In this document: piece by piece, positions 27,278-34,505 of the stretch
How the letters are laid out: each line of letters begins with the position of its first letter
Position numbering within the stretch: the stretch's first letter is position 1
Assembly: GCF_001953865.1 (NCBI RefSeq)
Contig: NZ_MQUQ01000015.1
Span: 62,001-126,000 of the forward strand
Origin: Amycolatopsis coloradensis
GTDB lineage: Bacteria > Actinomycetota > Actinomycetes > Mycobacteriales > Pseudonocardiaceae
Length of the DNA: 64,000 bases
Direction: 5' to 3'
Made by a program: the position numbers and the translations under genes
Notes under the pieces: model-generated
What the model was told of the DNA's origin: nothing
The model's database searches: none
The model's input: the letters and a program-made list of their open reading frames with translations, nothing else

Positions 27278-27351
27278 GGGCCCATAGCTCAGGCGGTTAG
27301 AGCGCTTCGCTGATAACGAAGAGGTCCCAGGTTCAAGTCCTGGTGGGCCCA
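27278..27351 (+). tRNA. ileT: tRNA-Ile (GAT)
   Basis: A 74-nt cloverleaf: acceptor GGGCCCA/TGGGCCC with discriminator A, anticodon stem CTTCG/CGAAG with loop CTGATAA, T-arm CCAGG-TTCAAGT-CCTGG. CCA is not encoded. Its 3' 42 bases form the left attachment site of the integrated element. Confidence 0.97.
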
Positions 27352-27352
27352 C
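27310..27352 (+). repeat. attL: attL core in tRNA-Ile
   Basis: 43 bases, from the anticodon loop to one base past the tRNA. They repeat at 31881-31922 with a single-base deletion in the second copy. Confidence 0.88.
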
Positions 27353-27356
27353 GCTG

Positions 27357-27396
27357 CTCAGGGGCGGTTTCCCACCAAAGGGAAACCGCCCCTGAG
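27357..27396 (+). terminator. 17-bp stem hairpin between tRNA-Ile and int
   Basis: CTCAGGGGCGGTTTCCC and its exact complement enclose ACCAAA. It can stop both tRNA-Ile and int transcripts. Confidence 0.85.
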
Positions 27397-27411
27397 TGTT
27401 TATCTGGGTGA

Positions 27412-28568
27412 CTACGCCGCTGAATCATCCTTGAAGATCTCATCCATGGCCTTCGCGTCCTCCTGGATGATCGGCCGTAGCTGATGGCGATAGACCAACT
27501 CAGTCACAGCCGTCCCGTTGTGGCCCATGAGTTGAGAGATCTGCTCGATCGGCATGCCGCTGTCAGAGAGCAATGACGCGAAGCTGTGACGAAGCTCTCT
27601 CGGCGTCCATTCGTTTGGATTGAGCCCGGCTTTGGCGCAGACCTTCCGGAACCCGCGCCGGACGTTCGCCGCATCCAGCTCAGTGCCGACGTCCGACGCG
27701 AACACCAAGTTGTTCTCTGCCACCGGTCGCCCGCGACACGTCGCGCGAAGTCTTGCTTCGCGCGCTGGGCTCGTAGCGCTTCGACGCACCGCTGAGGCAG
27801 TGCGAGCGAGCGGCGTGACTTCCTGGTCTTCGTGTCGCCACCCAACCGTACGGAACGCCAAACCATGATGTGCGGCGGAATCGGCGGTGTCGCATCCGGC
27901 ACACCGACGAGGTCCGTGCGCTCCCACTTGAGTGGGCGTAGCTCTTCGGTCCGGGCGCCGATCAGCAGCGACAACGTGATGTAGGCCCGTAGCTGCGTCC
28001 GCTCGGCTGCCTTGAGAAGCGCTTCGGCCTGGTTGAATGTGAGCGACTTCGACGGCCTGCCTGCCAGACCTTCGGGGATCTCGCAGAGCAGTACGACGTT
28101 CCGTCGCACCTTGTCCCGCTTCTGGGCTCGCGCCACTGCTCGCCGAAGGATCGAGTGCAGGTCGCGAAGAGTCCGCGTTGAGAGGATCTTCGCCTTCGCA
28201 GCGAGCCACTTGTCTACTTCGTCCGCGCTCAGTTCGCCGAGCTTCCGCGCTCCGAGGTCGGGGATCACGTGTCCCTCCGCGAGAATCGTCAGCTTCTCGA
28301 CCGTCGATTCGGACCGTCGAGGCACAGCCTGAGCCACCTTGTAAGCGCGGTCTTCTGAGGGCAAGCCATCGTCAAGGTCCCGGACCAACGCCTTCAGCTT
28401 CTGCTGTGCCTCGGTCTTTGGTCTTGCCGCTCGCCTTGCGCGTGATCCGCTTGCCTGCCGGGGTGTAGCCGGTGGTCACCGTGGCGATCCACCGTTGGCG
28501 ACCCTCGTCCCAGTGAAGTCCGCCGTCTCCGCGACTACGCCGTCTCCGCGACTACGCCGTTTCGCCAT
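27412..28568 (-). pseudogene. Tyrosine site-specific integrase, triply frameshifted
   Basis: Joined across three frame changes the product is about 380 residues. It has an N-terminal SAM-like/AP2-type region (GLHWDEGRQRWIATVTTGYT), a core-binding domain (LSADEVDKWLAAKAKILS) and a catalytic domain with LLIGARTEELRPLKW (Arg I), ELRHSFASLLSDSG (H-x-x-R box) and QLMGHNGTAVTELVYRH with the nucleophile Tyr. The lesions are a 17-bp tandem duplication at 28521-28554, a one-base shift near 28415 and another near 27717. Removing the duplication restores a perfect N-terminus. The ATG at 28568 overlaps the xis stop. Phage-like integrases of AICEs recombine tRNA 3' ends, matching the attL next to it. Confidence 0.9.
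28521..28554. repeat. 17-bp tandem duplication inside the integrase start
   Basis: CGCCGTCTCCGCGACTA occurs twice in direct succession. 17 is not a multiple of three, so the second copy destroys the int frame at codon ten or so. The copy also creates the present xis 3' end. Confidence 0.93.
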
Positions 28569-28782
28569 AGCTGACCCCCGCTTCGTTTATGAGCAACTGG
28601 ACGTATTCCTGAATGGCGATGGCCGGAACGAGCCGGGCGCGCCCCTGCTTGACGGAGCGCAGCCGCCCCGCGCGCAACTGCTAATAGATGACCGATCGGC
28701 TCATCGAGAGCAGGCGCATCGCTTCCGTGATCCGGTAGAGGTGCCGCTCAGGCACTGCGACCGGCATGGGCACTGTGTTCAT
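28552..28782 (-). pseudogene. Excisionase-like helix-turn-helix protein with amber stop
   Basis: Read through its stop this is a 76-codon Xis/MerR-type winged HTH: VPERHLYRITEAMRLLSMSR, SVIY, stop, QLRAGRLRSVKQGRARLVP. Codon 34 (28683-28681) is TAG where the family has a charged residue, usually Glu (GAG). Excisionases direct the integrase to excise elements. Start ATG at 28782 lies directly after the rep stop and the 3' end overlaps the int start, so rep-xis-int was one operon. Suppression of the amber codon is possible in principle but unlikely given the damaged neighbours. Confidence 0.85.
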
Positions 28783-29545
28783 CTATGCCTCCCCCTTGGC
28801 GCTCAACATGGGCGTGGTTTCGGCCGCGACCTCCGCGACCGAGGCAACCGCGCAGGTCAGACCAGGCGCGGAGGTCGCGTTGGTGCCGCGACCGTCCGCG
28901 ACCTCCGGCACCGACCCGGTTGCGGAGGTCGCGGAGAACAGCGGCGGCGGGTCGGGGAGCGATGTCCCGTTGACCTGCGAGGTTACGGAAGTCGCGGAGG
29001 TCGCGCCCGATTCGAGCGGCGGCAGGTAGCGGCTCCACGCGTCGGCAAGCCCTGCTTCACCGTCGATGCGGTAGCCCTTGAGCGTCTTGCCGTTGACCTT
29101 GAGGTCTTTCGGCCTGACTAGGTACCGCTCAAGCTCCTTGGCCAGCCTTCGGCTATCGAGCGGTTTGCCCTGGAGATCCGTCCACGGGCCGTCTTCGATG
29201 TCGTGCAGCTCGCGAATCAGCTCGGCCGTGACCATGCGATCGACCTTCTGGGCACCGAAGACTTGCCGGACATCGGCGAGCAGGCGCACGCCGAGCGAAA
29301 CCGTCTGCGGTCCGTTCTCAAGGACGAAATGCCGACATGCCTTCCGGGCGGTCTCCGGCCAGTGCCCACCGGCCGCGTCCGCGATGGCGAGCAGCGGACG
29401 TCAGATTTCCGCCGCTCGATCCCGAACACCGTCTGGCCGTTCGGGGCGGGCTCGGCTGACCTCGTCGCCGACTCGGCTCATCCAAGCTTCCAGCTCGCCA
29501 CGAACGGGCGCGGACTCCCGCTCGACGTCCTCTTCGACCGAGCGT
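28783..29545 (-). pseudogene. C-terminal remnant of a DUF3631-type replication/helicase gene
   Basis: The remaining part reads ELEAWMSRVGDEVSRARPER, then DGVRDRAAEI, a TGA at 29403-29401 in place of a Trp codon, then RPLLAIADAAGGHWPETARK and VRLLADVRQVFGAQKVDRM to a TAG at 28783. This resembles the C-terminal DUF3631 region of the replication initiators carried by actinobacterial integrative elements. The whole N-terminal primase/helicase part is lost: at about 29545 the sequence passes into an unrelated plus-strand gene. The last 60 residues have a repetitive Ser/Ala/Thr tail. Confidence 0.75.
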
Positions 29546-30194
29546 TTCGAGTGGGCCGCAGAGAAGTCCGGCGATCCGCTCGCCATGGCGGCCGGAGCGT
29601 TCTACCGCGCTGGCGAGCTGATCAACTCGGCCGAGTGGCGCGGAGCGCTCACCTACCTCGAGCATGCTCGCGCCCAGCTCGACGGCCAGCTACGTGGAGG
29701 TGAGGAGGCAGCGCACGCGCTATACGGCGCGCTCCGTCTCAAGTCTGGTCTTGCCGCTGCCCGTGCTGGCGACACCGACACCAGCGAAAACCACCTTAGC
29801 GAAGCTCGTCAGCTCGCTGCCCATGTCACACCAGGGTCTGACTACTGCCGCCTGGCGTTCGATCGTGACAACGTCGCGATCTGGTCTGTCGGCCTGGCCG
29901 TCGAACGGCGCGACGGCACGGAAGCCGTAAAGCGCGCGTCGGAGATGCAGATTAGTCCGACAACCCCCAGGTGAGCGGGTGGGTCACCACTGGATCGACC
30001 TTGCCCGCGGCTTCCAACTCCACGGAGACCGGGCCCGTTCTCTCCAGGCGCTCCAGCTCGCTCGCCAGGTCTCGCCTCAGCAGACCCGCTACCACCCGCA
30101 TATCCGGGAAACCGTGATCACGCTCGCCGAGCAGGACCGTCGGAGGTCAGAGACTCTCGCCGGATTCGCTCGCTGGGCGAACATCAAGATCTGA
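29533..30194 (+). pseudogene. 5'-truncated, frameshifted XRE-type regulator (C-terminal TPR-like part)
   Basis: From the deletion junction the plus strand reads FEWAAEKSGDPLAMAAGAFY and continues through SGLAAARAGDTDTSENHLSE to a frame change near 29971 (SPTTP). It then resumes as ERVGHHWIDLARGFQLHGDR and PQQTRYHPHIRETVITLAEQ to 30194. This is the C-terminal half of the actinobacterial HTH-plus-TPR regulators often found in integrative elements. The DNA-binding N-terminus is missing. The convergent arrangement with the rep remnant marks a deletion between them. Confidence 0.75.
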
Positions 30195-30292
30195 GCAGGC
30201 GTTGGGTCGCAGGACGGTTACGGACGCTGGCAAACGAGTGAACGGCTTGGCAAGATCAGCCCGAACGGCTGAGTAATAACCCTTACGTGTTG

Positions 30293-30305
30293 TAGCGTCC
30301 CGACG
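30293..30305 (+). promoter_or_regulatory. Possible -10 element for a leaderless cassette mRNA
   Basis: TAGCGT at 30293-30298 is seven bases before the GTG at 30305. There is no ribosome-binding site, so transcription may start at the codon itself. No clear -35 is seen. Confidence 0.4.
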
Positions 30306-31165
30306 TGGTTACGCACCGTCTGCAAACAGGAAAGGTTGCAAGATTCCTTCTTGAGCCGCCGCTTCAGGAGCGCTTCGACGCGACGCCAGCGCAGGTGATC
30401 ACGTCTCGGATCGTGCCTGGCGCAAGGATCGAGAGGTATCGACGCACCTGGATCGTCGGTTACACCGAGCTGCACGGCCACGTGCTCCACGGCCGGATCG
30501 GCTACGAGCGCAATCCCAGCGTCTTCGAGTTCTATGACGAAGAGGAGAGGGACTTCATTGGGGTGACCTTTCGGCTCGGCAACGTGACTCCGTTTGCCAT
30601 CAACACGACCAATCTGGTCCTAGCGTTTCAAGCGAGGCCACCGGAGATCGTCATAGGCTCTGTGTCTAACGCGATCGCAATGATGTTGAGCGAAGGTGAC
30701 TCGCGTTGGCACGTGGAGTCCTTGTTGGCTTCCCGGATGTCGCTACGCGAGTGGACTCAGTCGGTTGACCGCGTGACCCGGATCCGGTTCAACATCCGGC
30801 AGCCCAACCCGCACTATCAGGATGCTCCCGACTTGGAAGCTCTTATCGAGCAAGCACGGGCCGAGGTCGGGCGGCTCGAACTTCAGGCTGCTGGTGGTCT
30901 TGATCTTGCGAGCCCCTTCGTGGAGCAGACGCTTCGACACGTCGATGAGCACAAGTATGGGGAAGCCCGTCTGACCGGAACTACGTCGAGCGGGACCGAG
31001 TCGATCTACAGCACTGAGATCGCAACAGTCGAGACGGTTGTTGAGGCTCCGGCGGACCCCGCAACGGGTGAAGTTGGGCAGGCTAGCCTTGCGGATGCTG
31101 TAGCAAGTGAGAATGAAGACGCTTCAGCGGTAGCAATCCAGACGGAGAACGTCGACACTGAATAA
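30305..31165 (+). CDS. Unrecognised soluble protein, first gene of the element cassette
   Basis: 286 residues with no signal peptide or membrane helix. Not recognised. The first 130 residues look like a beta-rich domain (RIERYRRTWIVGYTELHGHV, then GYERNPSVFEFYDEEERDFI and NVTPFAINTTNLVLAF). The middle is helical (AMMLSEGDSRWHVESLLASR), followed by RVTRIRFNIRQPNPHYQD and a helix LEALIEQARAEVGRLELQ. The last 50 residues are acidic and low in complexity. Base composition is visibly lower in GC than the flanking chromosome. The frame is intact although every other element gene is broken. It ends one base before the GTG of the next gene, so the two are probably translationally coupled. Confidence 0.75.
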   Translation: MVTHRLQTGKVARFLLEPPLQERFDATPAQVITSRIVPGARIERYRRTWIVGYTELHGHVLHGRIGYERNPSVFEFYDEEERDFIGVTFRLGNVTPFAINTTNLVLAFQARPPEIVIGSVSNAIAMMLSEGDSRWHVESLLASRMSLREWTQSVDRVTRIRFNIRQPNPHYQDAPDLEALIEQARAEVGRLELQAAGGLDLASPFVEQTLRHVDEHKYGEARLTGTTSSGTESIYSTEIATVETVVEAPADPATGEVGQASLADAVASENEDASAVAIQTENVDTE

Positions 31166-31166
31166 T

Positions 31167-31748
31167 GTGGTAACTATCCAGGCGGCTACGCAACCGCATC
31201 ACAAGCGTCCTTGGCGATCTTCCGCCATGGGCGCGGTCGTGCTGTCGCCTGACTTCTACGTCGGCGTTCCGCTCGGCCTGCTGTGTAGCCTGCCGGTCGT
31301 CTTCAGTGTCACGGCTGCTGCCACGACACAGACTGTTCTGCTCGGGATCTCTGCTGTTGCGGGTGCGCTGGTGGCACTCGTTCTTACGGCTGTTTCCGTG
31401 TTGATTGTCGTCATCACGCCAGCGTTCGGAAAGATCGTGGGTCGGACGCCACGTGGGATCAAGGGGTTGATGCGCCCTTACCGGTGGGTTATCGCAGTCT
31501 GTGCGGTTTCGTGCGCCGTAAGCATCGTAGCTGCGCTTTCATGGCCATGGATTCAGTCTCTGTGGCCTATGAGGTTAGTGGGTGCTGGTGTTCCCCTCGC
31601 CACGCTCTTCTGGGGCCTCGGGGGCTGCTTGCAGATCATCGGCTTGACGACCAGGACTATCGACCAGAGTCGCCAGATAAGTGAGCTGGAGGAGCGAGCT
31701 GCCGCCTTGAAGGCAGGCGGACTCGCGGGGGTAGGGCGTCGGCACTGA
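31167..31748 (+). CDS. Unrecognised four-helix membrane protein, second gene of the element cassette
   Basis: 193 residues from a GTG at 31167, or 173 from an ATG at 31227. Four hydrophobic segments are visible: about 29-50 (FYVGVPLGLLCSLPVVFSV), 55-83 (VLLGISAVAGALVALVLTAV), 105-125 (WVIAVCAVSCAVSIVAALSW) and 134-155. The C-terminus is a short coiled coil (IDQSRQISELEERAAALKAG) expected in the cytoplasm. No family is recognised. Immediate coupling to a soluble partner resembles sensor plus membrane-effector pairs of mobile-element cargo, but function is unknown. Confidence 0.75.
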   Translation: MVTIQAATQPHHKRPWRSSAMGAVVLSPDFYVGVPLGLLCSLPVVFSVTAAATTQTVLLGISAVAGALVALVLTAVSVLIVVITPAFGKIVGRTPRGIKGLMRPYRWVIAVCAVSCAVSIVAALSWPWIQSLWPMRLVGAGVPLATLFWGLGGCLQIIGLTTRTIDQSRQISELEERAAALKAGGLAGVGRRH

Positions 31749-31880
31749 GCGTCATGCTGAGTTGAGCGACGAACTGGGCGACAATCGGCGTGGCGATCAC
31801 TGGATCTCTACGGACGTTGGCGGACGTTCGATCCGCAGGTGGGACACGGCGTTTCAAGGTCAACAGAGGGTGATCTTGGC

Positions 31881-31922
31881 CTGATAACGAAGAGGTCCAG
31901 GTTCAAGTCCTGGTGGGCCCAC
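31881..31922 (+). repeat. attR: attR core, partial tRNA-Ile copy
   Basis: 42 bases identical to the tRNA-Ile 3' half except that GGTCCCAGG has become GGTCCAGG. It lacks the acceptor 5' strand, D-arm and 5' anticodon stem, so it is not a tRNA gene. Confidence 0.88.
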
Positions 31923-31930
31923 CCGGCTAG

Positions 31931-31980
31931 CCCGGTTGCATCTGCAGAAAGCGCAGATCGTGACCGGGTGTTTTTTGTTT
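31931..31980 (+). terminator. Intrinsic terminator right of attR
   Basis: Stem CCCGGT/ACCGGG with an inner ATCTGC/GCAGAT stem, then TGTTTTTTGTTTT. This is probably the original tRNA-Ile terminator displaced by the insertion. The rest of 31981-32173 holds a CAGGGAGG/CCCCCCTG-type dyad and a parS site. Confidence 0.8.
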
Positions 31981-32076
31981 TGCGAGTCGAACCCCAGACT
32001 CCCGCCAGGGAGGGCTTCGCCCCCCTGGACCCCCCAACGTGTTTGGTCGCGTGGCCGTGGCGGTTCTCTTGATGTG

Positions 32077-32090
32077 GTTCCACGTGGAAC
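32077..32090. promoter_or_regulatory. parS site 4
   Basis: GTTCCACGTGGAAC, a perfect palindrome variant of parS, 84 bases before the DLW-39 gene. Confidence 0.85.
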
Positions 32091-32173
32091 GTCGGGCGCC
32101 AGGCGTCCGGGGATCCGCGTGCAGTAGCATCGGCGGGTAAGCGGAGCAACTCGGCGGAAAGAGGGGGCTTCTG

Positions 32174-32362
32174 ATGAAGAAGCTGTTGGCACTCGCGGTC
32201 ATCGCGGGCGGCGTGCTGTTCGTGATCAAGCGCAACAAGGCCGCCAAGGCCGAGGCCGACCTCTGGCGTGAGGCCACCGCGCCCACCGAGCGTCCGCTCG
32301 GCGCCGTCTCCACGAACGGAAGCGCCCCGGCCAAGGCCGCGGACGCGTCCCGCAACAACTGA
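32174..32362 (+). CDS. DLW-39 family small membrane protein
   Basis: 62 residues: one N-terminal hydrophobic helix (LLALAVIAGGVLFVI), a basic KRNKAAKAE patch and the conserved EADLWREAT motif that names the family, then a disordered tail. Function is unknown. It sits between tRNA-Ile and tRNA-Ala, its usual place. GGAAAGAGGGGG precedes the ATG. Confidence 0.85.
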   Translation: MKKLLALAVIAGGVLFVIKRNKAAKAEADLWREATAPTERPLGAVSTNGSAPAKAADASRNN

Positions 32363-32399
32363 GGTTTCCGCGGGCGGTTATCCTGGTCGCCCGCGACCC

Positions 32400-32472
32400 G
32401 GGGCTGTAGCTCAATTGGTAGAGCACCGCCTTTGCAAGGCGGGGGTCAGGGGTTCGATTCCCCTCAGCTCCA
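32400..32472 (+). tRNA. alaT: tRNA-Ala (TGC)
   Basis: A 73-nt cloverleaf: acceptor GGGGCTG/CAGCTCC with discriminator A, anticodon stem CCGCC/GGCGG with loop TTTGCAA, T-arm AGGGG-TTCGATT-CCCCT. CCA not encoded. Confidence 0.97.
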
Positions 32473-32480
32473 CACGCGAC

Positions 32481-32517
32481 AAAAGGCCTGGCCGGATAAA
32501 TCCGGCCAGGCCTTTTT
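32481..32517 (+). terminator. Intrinsic terminator after tRNA-Ala
   Basis: AAAAGGCCTGGCCGGA and its complement around TAAA, followed by five T. Confidence 0.92.
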
Positions 32518-32556
32518 CTGTTGCCGGGTAGCGAGCTCGTGCGCCACGATCGCCGC

Positions 32557-33075
32557 ATGACGAGCGATCTTCTCCGGCAGTTCCAGTGGGTCGGTGGACA
32601 TGCCGACCTGTGGCCGGTGTTCCGCGACGGCGACACCTTCCGTGAAGTGATCAAGGCCTTGGTCGAACCGTTCCGCGCGGCGGGGGTGACGGCGGTCTGC
32701 GGAATCGAATCGCGCGGTTTCCTGCTCGGCGGCGCGGCCGCGACGGAACTGGGCGTCGGATTCGTCGCGGTGCGCAAGGGAACCGGGATGTTCCCCGGCG
32801 AGAAACTCAGCCGCGAGACAGCCCCGGACTACCGGGGATTTCGCCACACCCTCCGAATCCAGCGCGCGTCTTTGGCGCCAGGAGATCGCCTCTTGCTGGT
32901 GGACGACTGGATCGAGACGGGCAGCCAGGCGCTCGCGGTGAAGGAACTGCTTCAGGAGGCCGGGGCCGAGCTGGCCGGCTGTGCCGTCGTGGTCGATCAA
33001 CTCCGTGCTGACGTGAGGCCCGCGATCGGGCGGCTTCATGCGTTGGTGGACAAGGAAGAACTCCCGGAAGACTGA
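32557..33075 (+). CDS. Adenine/orotate-type phosphoribosyltransferase family protein
   Basis: 172 residues from the ATG at 32557. The PRPP-binding motif LLLVDDWIETGSQ is present, with GIESRGFLLGGAAATELG upstream and the flexible-loop segment FVAVRKGTGMFPGEKL. These resemble adenine phosphoribosyltransferase, although the second position of the canonical VDDLxATGGT motif is altered to WIETGS. It transfers ribose phosphate to a base; the substrate is not certain. It follows tRNA-Ala and its terminator. Confidence 0.75.
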   Translation: MTSDLLRQFQWVGGHADLWPVFRDGDTFREVIKALVEPFRAAGVTAVCGIESRGFLLGGAAATELGVGFVAVRKGTGMFPGEKLSRETAPDYRGFRHTLRIQRASLAPGDRLLLVDDWIETGSQALAVKELLQEAGAELAGCAVVVDQLRADVRPAIGRLHALVDKEELPED

Positions 33076-33571
33076 GCAGGGCTCGCACTCAACCGCGCTT
33101 CAGCGCGCATCTTGGTTCCGGCGGAACGACGTCCGCCGGACTGGAGGGGTTGTGGAGCGGAGAGACACGCGGACTCGGTATCGGGCAGGCGTTACGTCGC
33201 GGAGAGGTGACCAGCGTCGGACCGGTGGAACGCGCGCTGGCCGCCGCCGATGAACTCGGCGTGTACCTCACCCGGTTCTCGGACCACGCGCTGGTCGCGG
33301 CGCCGGAACTCAGCTCGCCTTCGCGTGCGGGCAACTCGACCCGGTCGCGGAACCGGGCCGTCCGGATAGCCGATGCCCAGGTAGAGCAGGAGCGCAAACG
33401 CTTCCGTCCTGGCCACGGCCGCCGGTCGTCGCCAGACCGCGGCGAGGGCGAGACAGGCGAGCACGACGACGGCGAACCCGAGCGCGTCGATCGGACGTTA
33501 CCCGACCTCACCGGCCCAGTCTGTCGAAGCGAGCCCACGCGCACGTCCGCGTTCCGTGGATCTCGGCTACG
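33076..33571. pseudogene. Gene-poor stretch with a probable histidine-kinase N-terminal remnant
   Basis: 496 bases with no convincing intact gene. On the minus strand at about 33375-33525 one frame reads RPIDALGFAVVVLACLALAA and then ALLLYLGIGYPDGPVP. This resembles the membrane N-terminus of actinobacterial NarL-type sensor kinases. It is interrupted by a stop upstream and runs into unrelated sequence. A plus-strand frame (VERALAAADELGVYLTRFSD, about 33220-33280) also looks protein-like, but I cannot place it. I treat the region as decayed. Confidence 0.4.
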
Positions 33572-34423
33572 TCAGATGTGCAGTAGCTGCCCGTCGAGTC
33601 CCATCAGGTAGTCGCGGCCGAACTCGCCGTTCTCCAGGTCCCGCCACAACACCGGCGGGAGATCCTGAGCGACCTCGGGCGACCGTGACGCGGCGGCCAG
33701 CGCGATGGTCGCGGCGGTGTCGACGTCGCCGGTGAACGCGACGCAGGTGTGGAGCATCCGGGCGAGACCACCGCCGCCGGCGAGCACGGTCAGCGCGGCG
33801 CGGACGCTCATCCAGCCCTGCGGCCCGATCCGGCCCGACCACGGCCGCGCCCAGCCGCCGTGCCCGACGTCCTCGGGAAGTATCCCGTCGATCCACCGCG
33901 CGACCTCGGTCAGCGGGCCGAGCCGATGGTGGCAGTAGTGCACGGCGAGTGCCGCCGCCTGGGCCGCGGCGATCCCGGCCGGGGTGTCGTGCGTGATCGT
34001 GGCCTGGAGTTTCGCGTGGTAGAGGACGTCGTCGACGGTCGGCAGGACCCCGATCGGCCCGGCACGCATGGCCGCGCCGCTCTTGTCGCTCTGCGGCTGG
34101 AGCCGTCGAAGCAGCTCTTCGCCGTCTCGGACCTCGCTGAGCAGCTGGTGAAAGCGCGGCGCGTAGCCGTCGTGCGGATCGCGGTGGTAGGCGAGCACGA
34201 ACTGTTCGGCGAGCAGCAGCGGCGTCCACCGGCGACCCGAGACGAGCAGTTCGGCGATCGCGATCGTCATCTGCGTGTCGTCGGTGTAGCGGCCTGCCGG
34301 GACGCCGAGCTGCCCGGGATGCGGCACGTATCCGGCCAGCGTGTTGTGCTCGGCGACGAAGTTCGGATACGCGTGTTCGAAGGAGCCGCCGTACGCGTCA
34401 CCGATGGCCAGTTCGACCAGCAT
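33572..34423 (-). CDS. ADP-ribosylglycohydrolase family protein
   Basis: 283 residues. The metal-binding signatures of the ARH fold are present: GDAYGGSFE at the N-terminus, GRYTDDTQMTIAIAE, and FTGDVDTAATIALAA near the C-terminus. Such enzymes remove ADP-ribose from proteins (the DraG family) or related substrates. GGAGGGAG lies just upstream of the ATG at 34423, which decides this start over an ORF extension to 34507. It is divergent from the glycosylase-like gene at 34506. Confidence 0.85.
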   Translation of the reverse strand: MLVELAIGDAYGGSFEHAYPNFVAEHNTLAGYVPHPGQLGVPAGRYTDDTQMTIAIAELLVSGRRWTPLLLAEQFVLAYHRDPHDGYAPRFHQLLSEVRDGEELLRRLQPQSDKSGAAMRAGPIGVLPTVDDVLYHAKLQATITHDTPAGIAAAQAAALAVHYCHHRLGPLTEVARWIDGILPEDVGHGGWARPWSGRIGPQGWMSVRAALTVLAGGGGLARMLHTCVAFTGDVDTAATIALAAASRSPEVAQDLPPVLWRDLENGEFGRDYLMGLDGQLLHI

Positions 34424-34505
34424 CAGACTCCCTCCGAGAACCGCCTGCGCACCACTCGATCGTGCCAGGCTGCGGTAGGCCGCCGAATGCCCATACCGTG
34501 GAAGC

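Larger units (their letters stand above)
27353..31922. mobile_element. Degenerate integrative element (AICE-like) at tRNA-Ile
   Basis: About 4.6 kb bounded by the 42/43-bp direct repeat. Minus-strand order rep-xis-int with int next to attL is the standard layout of actinomycete integrative elements. All three genes carry disabling mutations, and a fourth plus-strand regulator is 5'-truncated and frameshifted. Transfer genes are absent. Only the two-gene cassette 30305-31748 is open. The element is therefore fixed in the chromosome unless rescued in trans. Overall GC in the right half is lower than in the flanks. Confidence 0.88.

Noticed and set aside
30222..31830. Similar TACGGACG(C/T)TGGC motifs at 30229 and 31808 as integrase arm sites
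   Set aside because: Only two imperfect copies, far from attL, so arm-site function cannot be supported.
31881..31922. Second tRNA-Ile gene
   Set aside because: Only the 3' half is present; the 5' acceptor strand and D-arm are missing and the T-arm side has a deletion. It is attR.
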